Shown: positions 1 through 19,908 of the stretch, in pieces
Numbering within the stretch: position 1 is the first letter of the stretch
How the letters are laid out: the number at the start of each line of letters is the position of its first letter
Origin: Paulinella micropora
Lineage: Eukaryota; Cercozoa; Imbricatea; Euglyphida
DNA: 64,000 bases
Assembly (NCBI GenBank): GCA_009731375.1
Contig: BJOX01000042.1
Span: forward strand, 1,181,053-1,245,052
Reading direction: 5' to 3'
Made by a program: the position numbers and the translations under genes
The notes under the pieces: model-generated
Database searches by the model: none
Told to the model about the DNA's origin: nothing
The model's input: the letters and a program-made list of their open reading frames with translations, nothing else

Positions 1-480
1 CTCACACACAACCTGAGCAGCAGCGATCTTGTCAATGTGTTCACTGTCTGTAAACTTAGATGCTTGAAAAGCTTGCTCGGAGGATGTCCAGCGCTTACCT
101 TACACACACACAAACATACAGAAACAGAGAAAAACATACATTCACATACATGCATACATACAGGCACACATACATGCAAACATGCATGCACACATACATA
201 CATACATACATACATGCATACATATGCATACATACATACATACATACATACATACCTTACATACATACATACAAACATACACATACATACATACATACAT
301 ACATACAAGCATACATACATACATACATGCATACATACATACATACATACATACATACATACATACATACATAGATACACACATACATACACACATACAC
401 ACATATATACATACAACCATACATACATGCATACACACATACATACATACATACATACTCGGAGGATATCCAGCGCTTAC
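1..480. repeat. TACA/CATA microsatellite with flanking duplicated 30-mer
   Basis: From about base 108 to 458 the sequence is almost pure (TACA)n with CA and TGCA interruptions. A unique ~28 bp segment beginning CTCGGAGGAT and ending in CAGCGCTTACCTT occurs on both sides (about 78-107 and 459-485) with one substitution, so the array lies between two copies of the same anchor. On the minus strand the anchor reads AGGTAAGCGCTGG, which resembles a splice donor, but no supporting exon is visible. The open frames here are translated repeat, not genes. Confidence 0.85.
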
Positions 481-483
481 CTT

Positions 484-486
<3 letters not shown>

Positions 487-580
<94 letters not shown>

Positions 581-705
581 AAAGACACACAAACACACAC
601 ACACACAAACAGACAGAGACACAGACACAGATACAGGCACACACAAACACACACACACACACACAAGAATGCATACATAGCCACAAACACAACGAACAGA
701 AACAC

Positions 706-741
<36 letters not shown>

Positions 742-1224
742 AGAGAGAGAGGGAGAGGAGAGGGAGAGAGAGAGAGGGTGTGGGGGGGGGGGGGGGGGGG
801 GGGAGAGAGGGAGGGGGAGAGAGAGNNNNNNNNNNNNNNNNNNNNNNNNNNNNNNNNNNNNNNNNNNNNNNNNNNNNNNNNNNNNNNNNNNNNNNNNNNN
901 NNNNNNNNNNNNNNNNNNNNNNNNNNNNNNNNNNNNNNNNNNNNNNNNNNNNNNNNNNNNNNNNNNNNNNNNNNNNNNNNNNNNNNNNNNNNNNNNNNNN
1001 NNNNNNNNNNNNNNNNNNNNNNNNNNNNNNNNNNNNNNNNNNNNNNNNNNNNNNNNNNNNNNNNNNNNNNNNNNNNNNNNNNNNNNNNNNNNNNNNNNNN
1101 NNNNNNNNNNNNNNNNNNNNNNNNNNNNNNNNNNNNNNNNNNNNNNNNNNNNNNNNNNNNNNNNNNNNNNNNNNNNNNNNNNNNNNNNNNNNNNNNNNNN
1201 NNNNNNNNNNNNNNNNNNNNNNNN

Positions 1225-1295
<71 letters not shown>

Positions 1296-1311
1296 AAAGA
1301 GAGAGAGAGAG

Positions 1312-1365
<54 letters not shown>

Positions 1366-1408
1366 GGAAAGGGAGGGAGGGAGGGAGGGAGAAAGAGAGA
1401 GAGAGAGA
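487..1408. repeat. AG (purine) microsatellite with a 399-base gap
   Basis: The segment is (AG)n with AC-rich interruptions at 590-690 and a poly-G run at 782-803. It is broken by an unresolved gap at 826-1224 and then resumes as (AG)n and GGGA. The purine strand is continuous on the plus strand. Nothing coding is supported. Confidence 0.9.
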
Positions 1409-6244
<4,836 letters not shown>

Positions 6245-6246
<2 letters not shown>

Positions 6247-6445
6247 GCGCTTATGGAACGAGCCCTGGCCCCGCCTGGTAGTAGGGAGCTTTGGTATTGC
6301 CTGTATCAGTCCCTTCCGTGCAAACATCACGGCTTAGCTGGGCATCGGGTTAATACTTTACCCACAGACTTCCTGGTTGACGAAATCAGAAGCTCCTTTT
6401 TTCTGACATTAGTCGATATTTCATCAGTTGATCTTATCACTTACT
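6245..6445. repeat. Dispersed unique element, copy 1
   Basis: A ~175 bp non-repetitive segment starting GCGCTTATGGAACGAGCC and ending near GACATTAGTCGATATTTCATC. It begins exactly where the CTAT array stops. It recurs almost identically near 6840 and 10542. Its identity is unknown; I compared it from memory with 5S rRNA and the spliceosomal snRNAs and saw no match. Confidence 0.8.
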
Positions 6446-6839
6446 CTACGGAATGAACCAAGGCCTTGAGGTGTCACTGACCCTCTCTTGGGCTTGATTT
6501 TTTTTTGAAATGGGTGCCATCTGTCGACAGACAGAGAATTAGGGGATGGTGTGGGTGTGCTGGGCCCGTGGTGGGGTGCCTTATGTGTGCCTAGCCATAC
6601 GCCTATAAGTCACCNNNNNNNNNNACCTTATGTGTGCCTAGCCATACGCCTACAAGTCACATGCCGAAATAGCGACGGGAAGCACAATCCTGTTTCCTCA
6701 GGGTGCCCTTTCTCGCTTGTTGAGCCCGGAATAAAACCCACAGTGCTCTGTCGGTTTATACTAGACTGTCGAACAGTCTCGAAACTCCATCTGCTTACTG
6801 GGCCCTCTGTAATGGAGGTGGGAGCTCGTTCTGCAAGGG
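6446..6839. other. Unique spacer with a 10-base gap inside a duplicated flank
   Basis: Non-repetitive sequence between two copies of the dispersed element. The 10-N gap at 6615-6624 is flanked by nearly identical ~36 bp segments (CTTATGTGTGCCTAGCC on both sides), so it is probably an unmerged contig overlap rather than missing sequence. No gene is supported. Confidence 0.6.
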
Positions 6840-7016
6840 GCGCTTTATGGAACGAGCCCTGGCCCCGCCTGGTACTAGGGAGCTTTGGTATTGCCTGTAT
6901 CAGTCCCTTCCGTGCAAACATCACGGCTTAGCTGGGCATCGGGTTAATACTTTACCCACAGACTTCCTGGTTGACGAAATCAGAAGCTCCTTTTTTCTGA
7001 CATTAGTCGATATTTC

Positions 7017-7017
<1 letters not shown>
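6797..7017. repeat. Dispersed unique element, copy 2 (longest copy)
   Basis: This copy carries ~45 bp more on its left (starting ACTGGGCCCTCTGTAATGG) than copy 1. It ends at GATATTTCATC, where a CTAT array begins at once. The sharp edges against CTAT suggest that the unit and the microsatellite were amplified together. Confidence 0.8.
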
Positions 7018-10484
<3,467 letters not shown>

Positions 10485-10487
10485 TAA

Positions 10488-10655
10488 TCATCTGCTTACT
10501 GGGCCCTCTGTAATGGAGGTGGGAGCTCGTTCTGCAAGGGGCGCTTATGGAACGAGCCCTGGCCCCGCCTGGTACTAGGGAGCTTTGGTATCGCCTGTAT
10601 CAGTCCCTTCCGTGCAAACATCACGGCTTAGCTGGGCATCGGGTTAATACTTTAC
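10488..10655. repeat. Dispersed unique element, copy 3 (cut by gap)
   Basis: Begins with the same extended left part as copy 2, then the shared GCGCTTATGGAACG core, and is interrupted by a gap at 10656. Confidence 0.8.
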
Positions 10656-11161
10656 NNNNNNNNNNNNNNNNNNNNNNNNNNNNNNNNNNNNNNNNNNNNN
10701 NNNNNNNNNNNNNNNNNNNNNNNNNNNNNNNNNNNNNNNNNNNNNNNNNNNNNNNNNNNNNNNNNNNNNNNNNNNNNNNNNNNNNNNNNNNNNNNNNNNN
10801 NNNNNNNNNNNNNNNNNNNNNNNNNNNNNNNNNNNNNNNNNNNNNNNNNNNNNNNNNNNNNNNNNNNNNNNNNNNNNNNNNNNNNNNNNNNNNNNNNNNN
10901 NNNNNNNNNNNNNNNNNNNNNNNNNNNNNNNNNNNNNNNNNNNNNNNNNNNNNNNNNNNNNNNNNNNNNNNNNNNNNNNNNNNNNNNNNNNNNNNNNNNN
11001 NNNNNNNNNNNNNNNNNNNNNNNNNNNNNNNNNNNNNNNNNNNNNNNNNNNNNNNNNNNNNNNNNNNNNNNNNNNNNNNNNNNNNNNNNNNNNNNNNNNN
11101 NNNNNNNNNNNNNNNNNNNNNNNNNNNNNNNNNNNNNNNNNNNNNNNNNNNNNNNNNNNNN
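10656..11161. other. Assembly gap of 506 bases
   Basis: A run of N; nothing can be said about the content. Confidence 1.
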
Positions 11162-11217
11162 ATATATATATATATATTTATATATATATATAGGGTCGCC
11201 AAATACACAATTGAAAA

Positions 11218-11272
<55 letters not shown>

Positions 11273-11351
11273 CGCCAAATACACAATTGAAAACTCTCGC
11301 TGTGATCTACGCTCTCGTCAAAGGAATGGACGGAGAAAAGGGGTAGCTAGC

Positions 11352-11414
<63 letters not shown>

Positions 11415-11431
11415 GTAGGTAGGTAGGTAGG

Positions 11432-11491
<60 letters not shown>

Positions 11492-11557
11492 AAGATAGAT
11501 AGATAGATTGATAAAGATTGATAAAGATTGATAGATTGATAGATACATAGATAGATA

Positions 11558-11628
<71 letters not shown>

Positions 11629-11668
11629 AGATAGAGGTGCAACCAGCTTGCTGGGACTGTATCAACAC

Positions 11669-11739
<71 letters not shown>

Positions 11740-11813
11740 CAGATAGACAGATAGACAGATAGATAGATAGATAGACAGATAGACGGATGGAGAAAAAGGG
11801 TACAACAAAACAC

Positions 11814-11815
<2 letters not shown>
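11162..11815. repeat. AT, GATA and ATTG arrays with duplicated short anchor
   Basis: (AT)n is followed by a ~30 bp unique anchor (GGGTCGCCAAATACACAATT) that appears twice about 77 bp apart, then GATA, ATTG and GATA arrays. A second short anchor related to CGTCAAAGGAATGGACGG recurs near 11313 and 11847. No gene is supported. Confidence 0.85.
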
Positions 11816-13761
<1,946 letters not shown>

Positions 13762-13801
13762 NNNNNNNNNNCACAAGACCTATCTTATATGTGTTAGAAG
13801 G

Positions 13802-13982
13802 ACAAGTGAAAAATTTCGGCCACCTCAAATTTTGGCGAAAAAACAACACAAAAAAAATCGCGTATCTTGCGGTGAGACCAGGGAAGAAATCCGGCCACCC
13901 AAAAAGTTTTGTGCAAAAACAACGTATTCTGCGGTGAAAAATCACTGGCCGAAATATTTCCTGACCGAAATTTTTCACTTGT
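13802..13982. mobile_element. Candidate 181 bp MITE with 18 bp terminal inverted repeats
   Basis: The segment begins ACAAGTGAAAAATTTCGG and ends with its exact reverse complement, CCGAAATTTTTCACTTGT. Internal sub-repeats (CGGCCACC-type motifs and two TGCGGTGA blocks) give it a symmetric layout. It has no coding capacity, as expected for a non-autonomous DNA element. It ends about 50 bp before the start codon of the G-patch gene, so it would lie in that gene's promoter or 5' UTR. I could not define a target-site duplication. Confidence 0.6.
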
Positions 13983-14032
13983 TGTTAGGTCTTTGCTCTT
14001 TGTTTGCCTTCCCGAAGTGTCTTTTGACAGCA

Positions 14033-15787
14033 ATGTCTAAGACCAAGTTCCTCTTCATTGCCGAGGGAGAGGTATGTATGTATGTATGTATGTATGTATG
14101 TATGTATGTATGTATGTATGTCTGTGTGTCTGTCTGTCTGTCTTTCTGTCTGTCTGTACGTATGTATGTATGTATGTACGTATGTATGTATGTATGTATG
14201 TGCATACATACATACATACATACATACATACATACATACATACATTACATACATACATGCATGCATGCATAAGATGCATACATACATACATACATACATA
14301 CATACATGCATACATACATACATACATACACACATACATACATGCATACACACATACATACATACATACATGCATGCATACATTAATACATGAATTCATA
14401 AATACATACGTGCATACATACATAATGCATACATACATACATACATATATACATACATACATGTATGTATGCCTAGGACTACATGTCAGATGCATTCTTA
14501 CCCCCAGACAGCCCCGAAACACAGAGAAAGAAGAGGAGACGAATTGAGCAGGAGAAGAAAAAAACTCTTCCGCTGGCTGAACGCATGCGAGTGAGCAGGG
14601 AAGAGGGTCTCAGTCAAGCTCTGCCAACCAGCAACTTGGGTCATAAGCTGCTGACGAAGATGGGGTACAAGGAGGGAGCGGGCATTGGCAAGACCAAGCA
14701 AGGGATGGTAGCTCCTATCGCGGTAAAGGTCCGTCCAGCGAAACAGGGCTTAGGGGAAGACACAAGACAAGAGAAGGAAATCGATGCAGCGATGCTGAAG
14801 AGCAAACAAGAAGAGGAGGCTCTTTTAGCTGCCTACCTGGCTAATATGCGAAAGCGAGCTAAGTATTCCACAGACGATCGCCTGGAATATGAAAAACCGA
14901 GAGATAAGAACTCACAGGGCGGTCGCTTCAATGCTCCAACATGCTCCAGTGGCTGGCCTCGTATCTGCCCTCTCTGTCCCAACGTGACACTCAACTCACA
15001 GGTTATGGCCGTTACGCACAGCCAGGGCAAGAAACACCGTAAGCGCATGCTGCAAGCAGACCAGCAGGCCGCCAAGGGGCTAAATGCGACGTCAGGCCTG
15101 CCAGCTGGAAATGCCGATTTGCCCCCGGGCGGGCCGGCTGGGCCGTCTGAGCCCTCATCCACACTGACCTCGCTGTACTACCTAAACCTCTACACCAAGT
15201 TGCGGCTGAAGAAAGACATCGAGTATTCGGAGTTTGAGGTGACCGGACCCCAGCATTGCCAAAATTTCCGTGTCCGGATCATGCTGGACGGCCGAGTCTT
15301 GGCCGAAGGACAGGGCGCAACCAAGAAAAAAGCTAAGCAAAATGGTGCAGCTACTGCGCTCTTAGTTCTCAGTGAAGAGGCCCCAGCCAAGGCTGCGGAT
15401 GGTCCAGAAGTCCACAATCCCACCGCTGCCGATGCCGCTGGCGAACAAGTCCAGAAGAAACAAGACTTCTACCACAACTCACACACAACCAGCCAAAATT
15501 ACCAGACACTCCAGGCGAGCGACGTTCACAGCTGTCAAAATCACACCACAGCTGGTGGTCAAGACGCCCAGAGCTGCCCAGCGGTTTCTTCTGCTGGCGG
15601 CTCTAGTGGCCCCGGCGCCCAGATTTTCCCGGTCGCTGGTGGCGAGGAAACCACTGGTGCCACTCCCAACGAAAATTTACAGGACGGGGTGGTGGATTGT
15701 GTGGTGTCATCCTTATTTTCTGCGTCTGCTTCCGCTGATGATTATAACCCGTACTCTCCCTCTAATGATCCGGATTCTCCTTCTTGA
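14033..15787 (+). CDS. G-patch, C2H2 zinc finger and dsRBD protein (GPATCH11-like), two exons
   Basis: Exon 1 (14033-14071) encodes 13 residues, MSKTKFLFIAEGE. After the intron, exon 2 (14477-15787) continues in phase 0 with DYMSDAFL, the start typical of GPATCH11. The joined protein is about 449 residues. A charged N-terminus with LPLAERM is followed by a G-patch (about 65-106, with LLTKMGYKEGAGIGK), a C2H2 finger of the U1/matrin kind (about 177-200, CPLC then HSQGKKH), and a double-stranded-RNA-binding domain (about 244-312, ending in ATKKKAKQNGAATALL). The tail is Ser/Ala-rich and disordered. G-patch proteins activate DEAH helicases in splicing; here the added finger and dsRBD suggest structured-RNA binding, which is inference. 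GPATCH11 in animals is not, as far as I know, fused to a dsRBD. The upstream exon is short but has a good donor and fits the family. Confidence 0.85.
14072..14476 (+). repeat. Intron of the G-patch gene, made of TATG then CATA microsatellite
   Basis: The donor is GAG|GTATGT and the acceptor TGCCTAG|GAC. Between them the 405 nt intron is (TATG)n with TCTG blocks, switching near 14200 to (CATA)n, the reverse complement. The transcript could fold into a long hairpin that brings the splice sites together. Confidence 0.85.
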
Positions 15788-16188
15788 TATTCTTTCTTCT
15801 TCTTTCTTCTTCTTTCTTCTTCTTTCTTCTTCTTTCTTCTTCTTTCTTCTTTCTTCTTCTTTCTTCTTTCTTCTTTCTTTTTTTTCTTCTTTCTTTTTCA
15901 TTCTTTTTTATTTCTTCCTTTCTTCCTTTCGTCCTTTCTTCCTTTCTTCCTTTCTTCCTTTCTTACTTTCTTCTTTCTTACTTTCTTCTTTCGTCTTTAT
16001 TCTGTCTTTCTTCCTCTGTCTTCCTCTGTCTTCTTCTGTCTTCTTCTGTCTTTCTTCTCTCTTCTTTCTTCTTCTTCTTCTTCTTCTTCTTCTTCTTCTT
16101 CTTCTTCTTCTTCTTCTTTCTTCTTTCTTCTTCTTCTCCTTCTTTTTCTTCTTCTTCTCCTCCTCCTTCTCCTCCTCCTCCTCCTTCA

Positions 16189-16219
<31 letters not shown>

Positions 16220-16430
16220 CTTCTTCTTCTTCTTCTTCTCCTCCTCCTCCTCCTCTTCCTCCTCCTCCTCCTCCTTCTTCTTCTTCTTCTTCTCCTTCTT
16301 CTTCTTCTTCTTCTTCTTCTTCTTCTTCTTCTTCTTCTTCTTCTTCTTCTTCTTCTTCTTCTTCTTCTTCTTCCTTCTTCTTCTTCTTCTTCTTCTTCTT
16401 CCTTCTTCTTTCTTCTTTCTTTGTTCTTTA
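15788..16430. repeat. TTC/TCC polypyrimidine tract 3' of the G-patch gene
   Basis: About 640 bp of almost pure pyrimidine: CTTTCTT, TTC and TCC repeats, with hardly any purine on the plus strand. Such homopurine-homopyrimidine mirror repeats can form triplex DNA. It directly follows the stop codon and may be transcribed as 3' UTR. The Phe/Ser-rich frames are not genes. Confidence 0.92.
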
Positions 16431-17089
16431 ACACCACCAGAGGACTTTCTTAAAGCCCATGTTCCCTCATCAACTCCAAGCTACACTTTGAACGACAAGT
16501 TCTTCTTAAAGTTTTTTGTCAGTACAGTGCGTGTGGCCTACTGGTATTAATATACCGGTATATCACTGACTCGAACCCACTGAATAATTTTATTTAATAA
16601 CTACAAATGTTTACTCAAAAAACGTGAAAGATCAAAGGACCGATCGTTCGACCCTCGCTCCCTTTCTTGCTCGAAGACAATCGTATGTCTTTTGAGGATT
16701 GCCGTACGCACTTTTAAGAAATGGTTTCGGTAGTAAGTCGTCAGAGGGAAAAGAGGCAAAATTACTTTTTAGCGATTCCGACCCGGGAAACAACCGTGTT
16801 GGAGTCACAGCTTAGCTCACTGACTGGGACCTGCCTTATCTCACTCACAACATTGGTCTGCACAATAGACGGTAAGAGCGCCAATCTTATTATTACTTGA
16901 AGGGGGGCCCCGGGGGGTGGGGCGGGGGGGGACGTTTAATAATAAATATTTACTTGAAACGCCCGGCCGACTCCTAATCATGCGGCTAGTTTTTTACTTT
17001 TTATTATTTAATGAAAACAAAAACACTGCAAACCGCACAACTTGAATGCTTATAGATATTAATATTAATATGATAAGTTATAATGAGAG
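16431..17089. other. Junction region between host flank and viral block
   Basis: No gene seen. It contains a G/C-rich block at about 16903-16930 (GGGGGGCCCCGGGGGG then more G) and short AT-rich stretches. The left end of the integrated viral sequence must lie here or just to the left. I found no terminal inverted repeat shared with the right end near 38.05 kb. Confidence 0.5.
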
Positions 17090-17698
17090 TCAAATCAAAG
17101 GCCCGGACCGTTCGTACAGCGGCCCGCCCGTCGAGTAGGCCAGGCTTGAGCATTCCTTGATCTTGATGCCTAGCGAAGTCGGCAGGCCTAGTGCCACGAC
17201 TTGTGGCAAGACGGTGGCCTGGCCCGACGTCAGTGCAAAGAGCTCGTTCTGGGCCGAAGTCGGGAAGCCTAGCACGGCATGCGCACTGTCGTCGCCGCTT
17301 TTGCTGTAGATGTTGAACTCTGCTCCTCCAGACAGCGTGAACTGCAGCTTGAGCTTGGTGTCGAGATAAACCACTCCGATCGTCTGTCCTACTTGTACAA
17401 AGCCCTCGTTGATTAAAAGCGATTGTAGCGTGTCGGCCAAAGTCTCGCCCGTATAATTTTGCGACGGGATCGTGATCGTCACATCGCCCGTGGCCGTGGA
17501 GTTTAAGTAAAGCTTGTTGTTCTTGGAGTTGATGTTGTACGTAGCGTTCGGGATAGTGGCCCAAATTAACTTGTATTTCCCTTGGATCGCCGACAGCGAC
17601 AGCCGGAACTCGGCCGAATCGCCCGAGCCTTGCACCCGGTCGCGGTCTTTCGACCGGACCAGGATGTTCATCTCCGAAATGTTGCGCAGGCCGCTCAT
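17090..17698 (-). CDS. Minor capsid / penton-like protein
   Basis: A 202-residue beta-rich protein. The N-terminus has ILVRSKDRDR, a Ser/Glu-rich link and FRLSLSAIQGKYKLIWATIPNATYNI written here in parts: FRLSLSAIQGKYKL then IPNATYNI. That pattern (short Arg-rich start, beta strand, IPN-x-x-YNI) is what I know from minor capsid or penton proteins of Polinton-like viruses and relatives. No signal peptide or membrane segment. It is divergent from the next structural gene, 63 bp away, so the pair may share a promoter. The family call is by motif memory and should be tested by structure prediction. Confidence 0.6.
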   Translation of the reverse strand: MSGLRNISEMNILVRSKDRDRVQGSGDSAEFRLSLSAIQGKYKLIWATIPNATYNINSKNNKLYLNSTATGDVTITIPSQNYTGETLADTLQSLLINEGFVQVGQTIGVVYLDTKLKLQFTLSGGAEFNIYSKSGDDSAHAVLGFPTSAQNELFALTSGQATVLPQVVALGLPTSLGIKIKECSSLAYSTGGPLYERSGPLI

Positions 17699-17761
17699 TT
17701 CGGGAATTCAAAAAAAACTAAATGCTGTCTTACTAGTGTAGATCAAGAGGAAAAAAAAACG

Positions 17762-18943
17762 ATGCTGACGCTCAGCGGCAACAAGCGCCTGCGCCTGGAG
17801 GATGTGGTCGAGACCAAGCCGCTGCCTAGCATGGTCACGGCCTTTGGCGAACACAAGGTCGCGGAGTCTACCCCGCTAGTGCAGGAGACTTTCCCTTACA
17901 CCGGCACCCTGAACTCGCGCAAGTTCGCGACCTCTGGCTCCGTGACCACCGCTGCCGGCCTGTTGTTGCTCAGCGGCGCCGCACAGGCCGAGACGCTCAG
18001 GCGCTGCAAGTACCGCGCGGGACAAGGGCTCGTCTGCCGCTTCACGGCGCTGTTCCCTGCCACGCCCAACGTGGCTAATTCGGCCATGGCTGGCTTAGGA
18101 GACGACAACAACGGCTTCTTCTATGTCCAGGACCAGACCCGAACTAATAGGCTACGGATCTTGCACCGCAACGCGACTGTCGACACTTACATCGACCAGA
18201 AAGACTGGAACCTGAACAACTGCCTGGGCGGCGACGACGTCATGGACCGCAAGGACTGGGCCAAGGGCAACATCTTTCAGATTCAGATGCAGTACCTAGG
18301 GTTTGGGGCCGTCACGTTCTCGGTCGAGAGGCAGTCGGACGGGGTGCTTGTCCCAGTGCACCGAATCCAGTACGCGGGCGCCAACACGACGCCTTCGCTC
18401 AGCAACGCCAGCTTGCCGTTCAGGCTCAAGACCACCGGCGCGGGAGGCCTGGTGCGCACTGCCAGTGTCGGCGTCCTGGTCGAAGGCCCCGTGAGGCAGC
18501 TGGGCCTCAGCTTTGCGCGCACGAACGTGCAGACCATCGGTACGACCGAAAGTAACGTGCTGGTGATCCGCAACAAGAGCTTGATCGGCGCCCTCCCCAA
18601 CAACGACCTGCTGTTCCCGACCCTGCTGACCGCCACGGCCGTCTCTGGCACCAAGCCCGTGATCCAGCGAGTGCTCACGCAAGCCACGTTCGGCAGCGCG
18701 CCGACCTACGCGAACCACGACACGGCCTCCAACACTGAGTACTCCGCGAGCTTGGTCACGGTGTCTAGTGGCAATGCCGTGGCCGCGTGCGTCGTGTCGG
18801 CCACGGGCTCGGCGTCGGCCAGTCTCGACCTAAGCAGGCTCAACATCGCAGTCGTGCCACGCGAAGTGCTCTGCATTGCGGCCAGCACTACTTCCGGCAC
18901 CGCAGATGTGCACCTGAGCTTGTCTTGGTATGAAGCCGTATGA
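17762..18943 (+). CDS. Probable virion structural protein, beta-rich, 393 aa
   Basis: The frame is open upstream, but the first sensible ATG is at 17762, just after an A-rich run. Visible motifs are an aromatic N-terminal QETFPYTG, a central CKYRAGQGLVCRFTALFP, GFFYVQDQ and WNLNNCLGGDD, then MQYLGFGAVTFSVE, followed by Ser/Thr/Ala-rich beta-repeat sequence to the end (LSLSWYEAV). The combination RAGQG-RF, GFF and QYLGFG is familiar to me from large structural or fibre-like proteins of DNA viruses, but I cannot name the family. Stop TGA is followed by a run of A, as for several genes of the block. Neighbours are the minor capsid gene and the resolvase. Confidence 0.55.
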   Translation: MLTLSGNKRLRLEDVVETKPLPSMVTAFGEHKVAESTPLVQETFPYTGTLNSRKFATSGSVTTAAGLLLLSGAAQAETLRRCKYRAGQGLVCRFTALFPATPNVANSAMAGLGDDNNGFFYVQDQTRTNRLRILHRNATVDTYIDQKDWNLNNCLGGDDVMDRKDWAKGNIFQIQMQYLGFGAVTFSVERQSDGVLVPVHRIQYAGANTTPSLSNASLPFRLKTTGAGGLVRTASVGVLVEGPVRQLGLSFARTNVQTIGTTESNVLVIRNKSLIGALPNNDLLFPTLLTATAVSGTKPVIQRVLTQATFGSAPTYANHDTASNTEYSASLVTVSSGNAVAACVVSATGSASASLDLSRLNIAVVPREVLCIAASTTSGTADVHLSLSWYEAV

Positions 18944-18995
18944 AAAAAAAGAAAGTTCGTCTTGTAATTAAAACAAAGAGGAGGGAGGGAAGAAA

Positions 18996-19579
18996 ATGAA
19001 AAAAGTCGTGTCAATCGACCCGGGGCTGAGAAATCTTGGAGTGGTAGTGCTCGAGAAAAACAACAGCACCAACGCCATCGCAGTCACTTATGCCAGCGTG
19101 CTGAACATCGCCAGACAGGACGACACTGACAGCTTCAAGACCAAGTCCCTGTCGGCGTGCCTGCATGCCATCGAGGAAGTGCACAACGCCGACGTGTGCG
19201 TGGTCGAGGACCAAAATTTCGGGAGGGCGAACACAAACCCCGACAACCTCTTGATTCAAGCGGCAGCCGGCGCAACGATGCTGGCACTAGGCGCCAAGGA
19301 GTTACTTTACTATCAGAGCTCGTTCAAGTTCAGTTGCTTTTTCTCGCTTACGCCGACTATATCCGGCCGAGTTAAAGGGAAATACAAACTTCAATCCAAA
19401 GTGCTGGCACAAAACCTCGTAGAAAGTTTTAATGTAACTGGCGAGACTAAATGCCTCACAGAGTCAGATCACTTGAGTGACGCCTTTGGTCTTGCCTTCT
19501 GTGCGCTGGTCAGAGGGACCGCACGAGGGCAGGGCGGCCAGCAGGCAGTGCGTCGCTCTGAGCCTGTGCCGATCCCTGT
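18996..19579 (+). CDS. RuvC-like Holliday junction resolvase (poxvirus A22 type)
   Basis: The protein starts MKKVVSIDPGLRNLGVVV; SIDPG supplies the first catalytic Asp (D8). VVEDQNFGR gives the Glu (E71) and ESDHLSDAFGLA gives the Asp pair (D158, D162). This is the RNase H-fold metal-binding tetrad of RuvC and the A22 resolvases of nucleocytoplasmic viruses, which resolve branched or concatemeric DNA before packaging. About 175 residues match the family length. The C-terminus is uncertain: the frame stays open into a 10-N gap at 19580, beyond which lies a convergent minus-strand gene. There are 52 bp after the previous stop, ending in an AG-rich leader. Confidence 0.88.
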
Positions 19580-19589
19580 NNNNNNNNNN

Positions 19590-19853
19590 AGCAGGAGCAG
19601 GAGCAGCCGCCTTGTGTTGGTTCCATTGCTCGGAGATGACCTTCATCCTCATCTTGTGCTCAAGTGCGCGAATCTCGGGGTCCTGCATCTTTGACTTGAA
19701 GAACTACAGACAACGGAAAAGCGGTTCTTATAAAAAAGCACGCGTCAGTGACAGTGTTACCTCGTTATAGGCCGAAGGTGCTCTGGGCTTCTTCTGCTTG
19801 GTGGGGGCGGCGGCAGCGGTGGCCTGTCCGCAGGTCGAGCAGCTGGAAGACAT
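19590..19853 (-). CDS. HMG/YABBY-like small DNA-binding protein, two exons
   Basis: Exon 1 (19761-19853) encodes 31 residues: a CSTC motif, an Ala run, then KKPRAPSAYNE. Exon 2 (from 19703 down) continues FFKSKMQDPEIRALEHKM and ISEQWN, then an Ala/Pro tail that reaches the 10-N gap. Joined, the RAPSAYN-x-FFK...ISEQW pattern is that of HMG-box and YABBY-like proteins, which occur in several nucleocytoplasmic viruses and bend or package DNA. Unspliced, the first exon meets in-frame TAA and TAG codons, and the second lacks its domain start. The C-terminus is hidden by the gap. Confidence 0.7.
19704..19760 (-). other. 57 nt GT-AG intron in a viral gene
   Basis: Read on the minus strand: donor AACGAG|GTAACA, candidate branch site CACTGAC, pyrimidine-rich end CTTTTCCGTTGTCTGTAG, exon resuming at TTCTTCAAG. 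It is 57 nt long, so phase is kept, and it contains two in-frame stops (TAA, TAG). Joining the exons restores a continuous HMG-like motif across the junction. Confidence 0.75.
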
Positions 19854-19908
19854 CTTTTAGTTTGCCTTTGTCCTTTGTTGCTAATAGAGCAAAAGAAGAT
19901 TTATTTTT

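Noticed and set aside
15784-16431. Phe/Ser-rich and Arg/Lys/Glu-rich frames on either strand
   Set aside because: Products of the TTC/TCC tract; composition follows the repeat unit exactly.
18283-18718. Minus-strand frames inside the 393-residue structural gene
   Set aside because: Shadow frames of a GC-rich gene, without motifs or a plausible start context.
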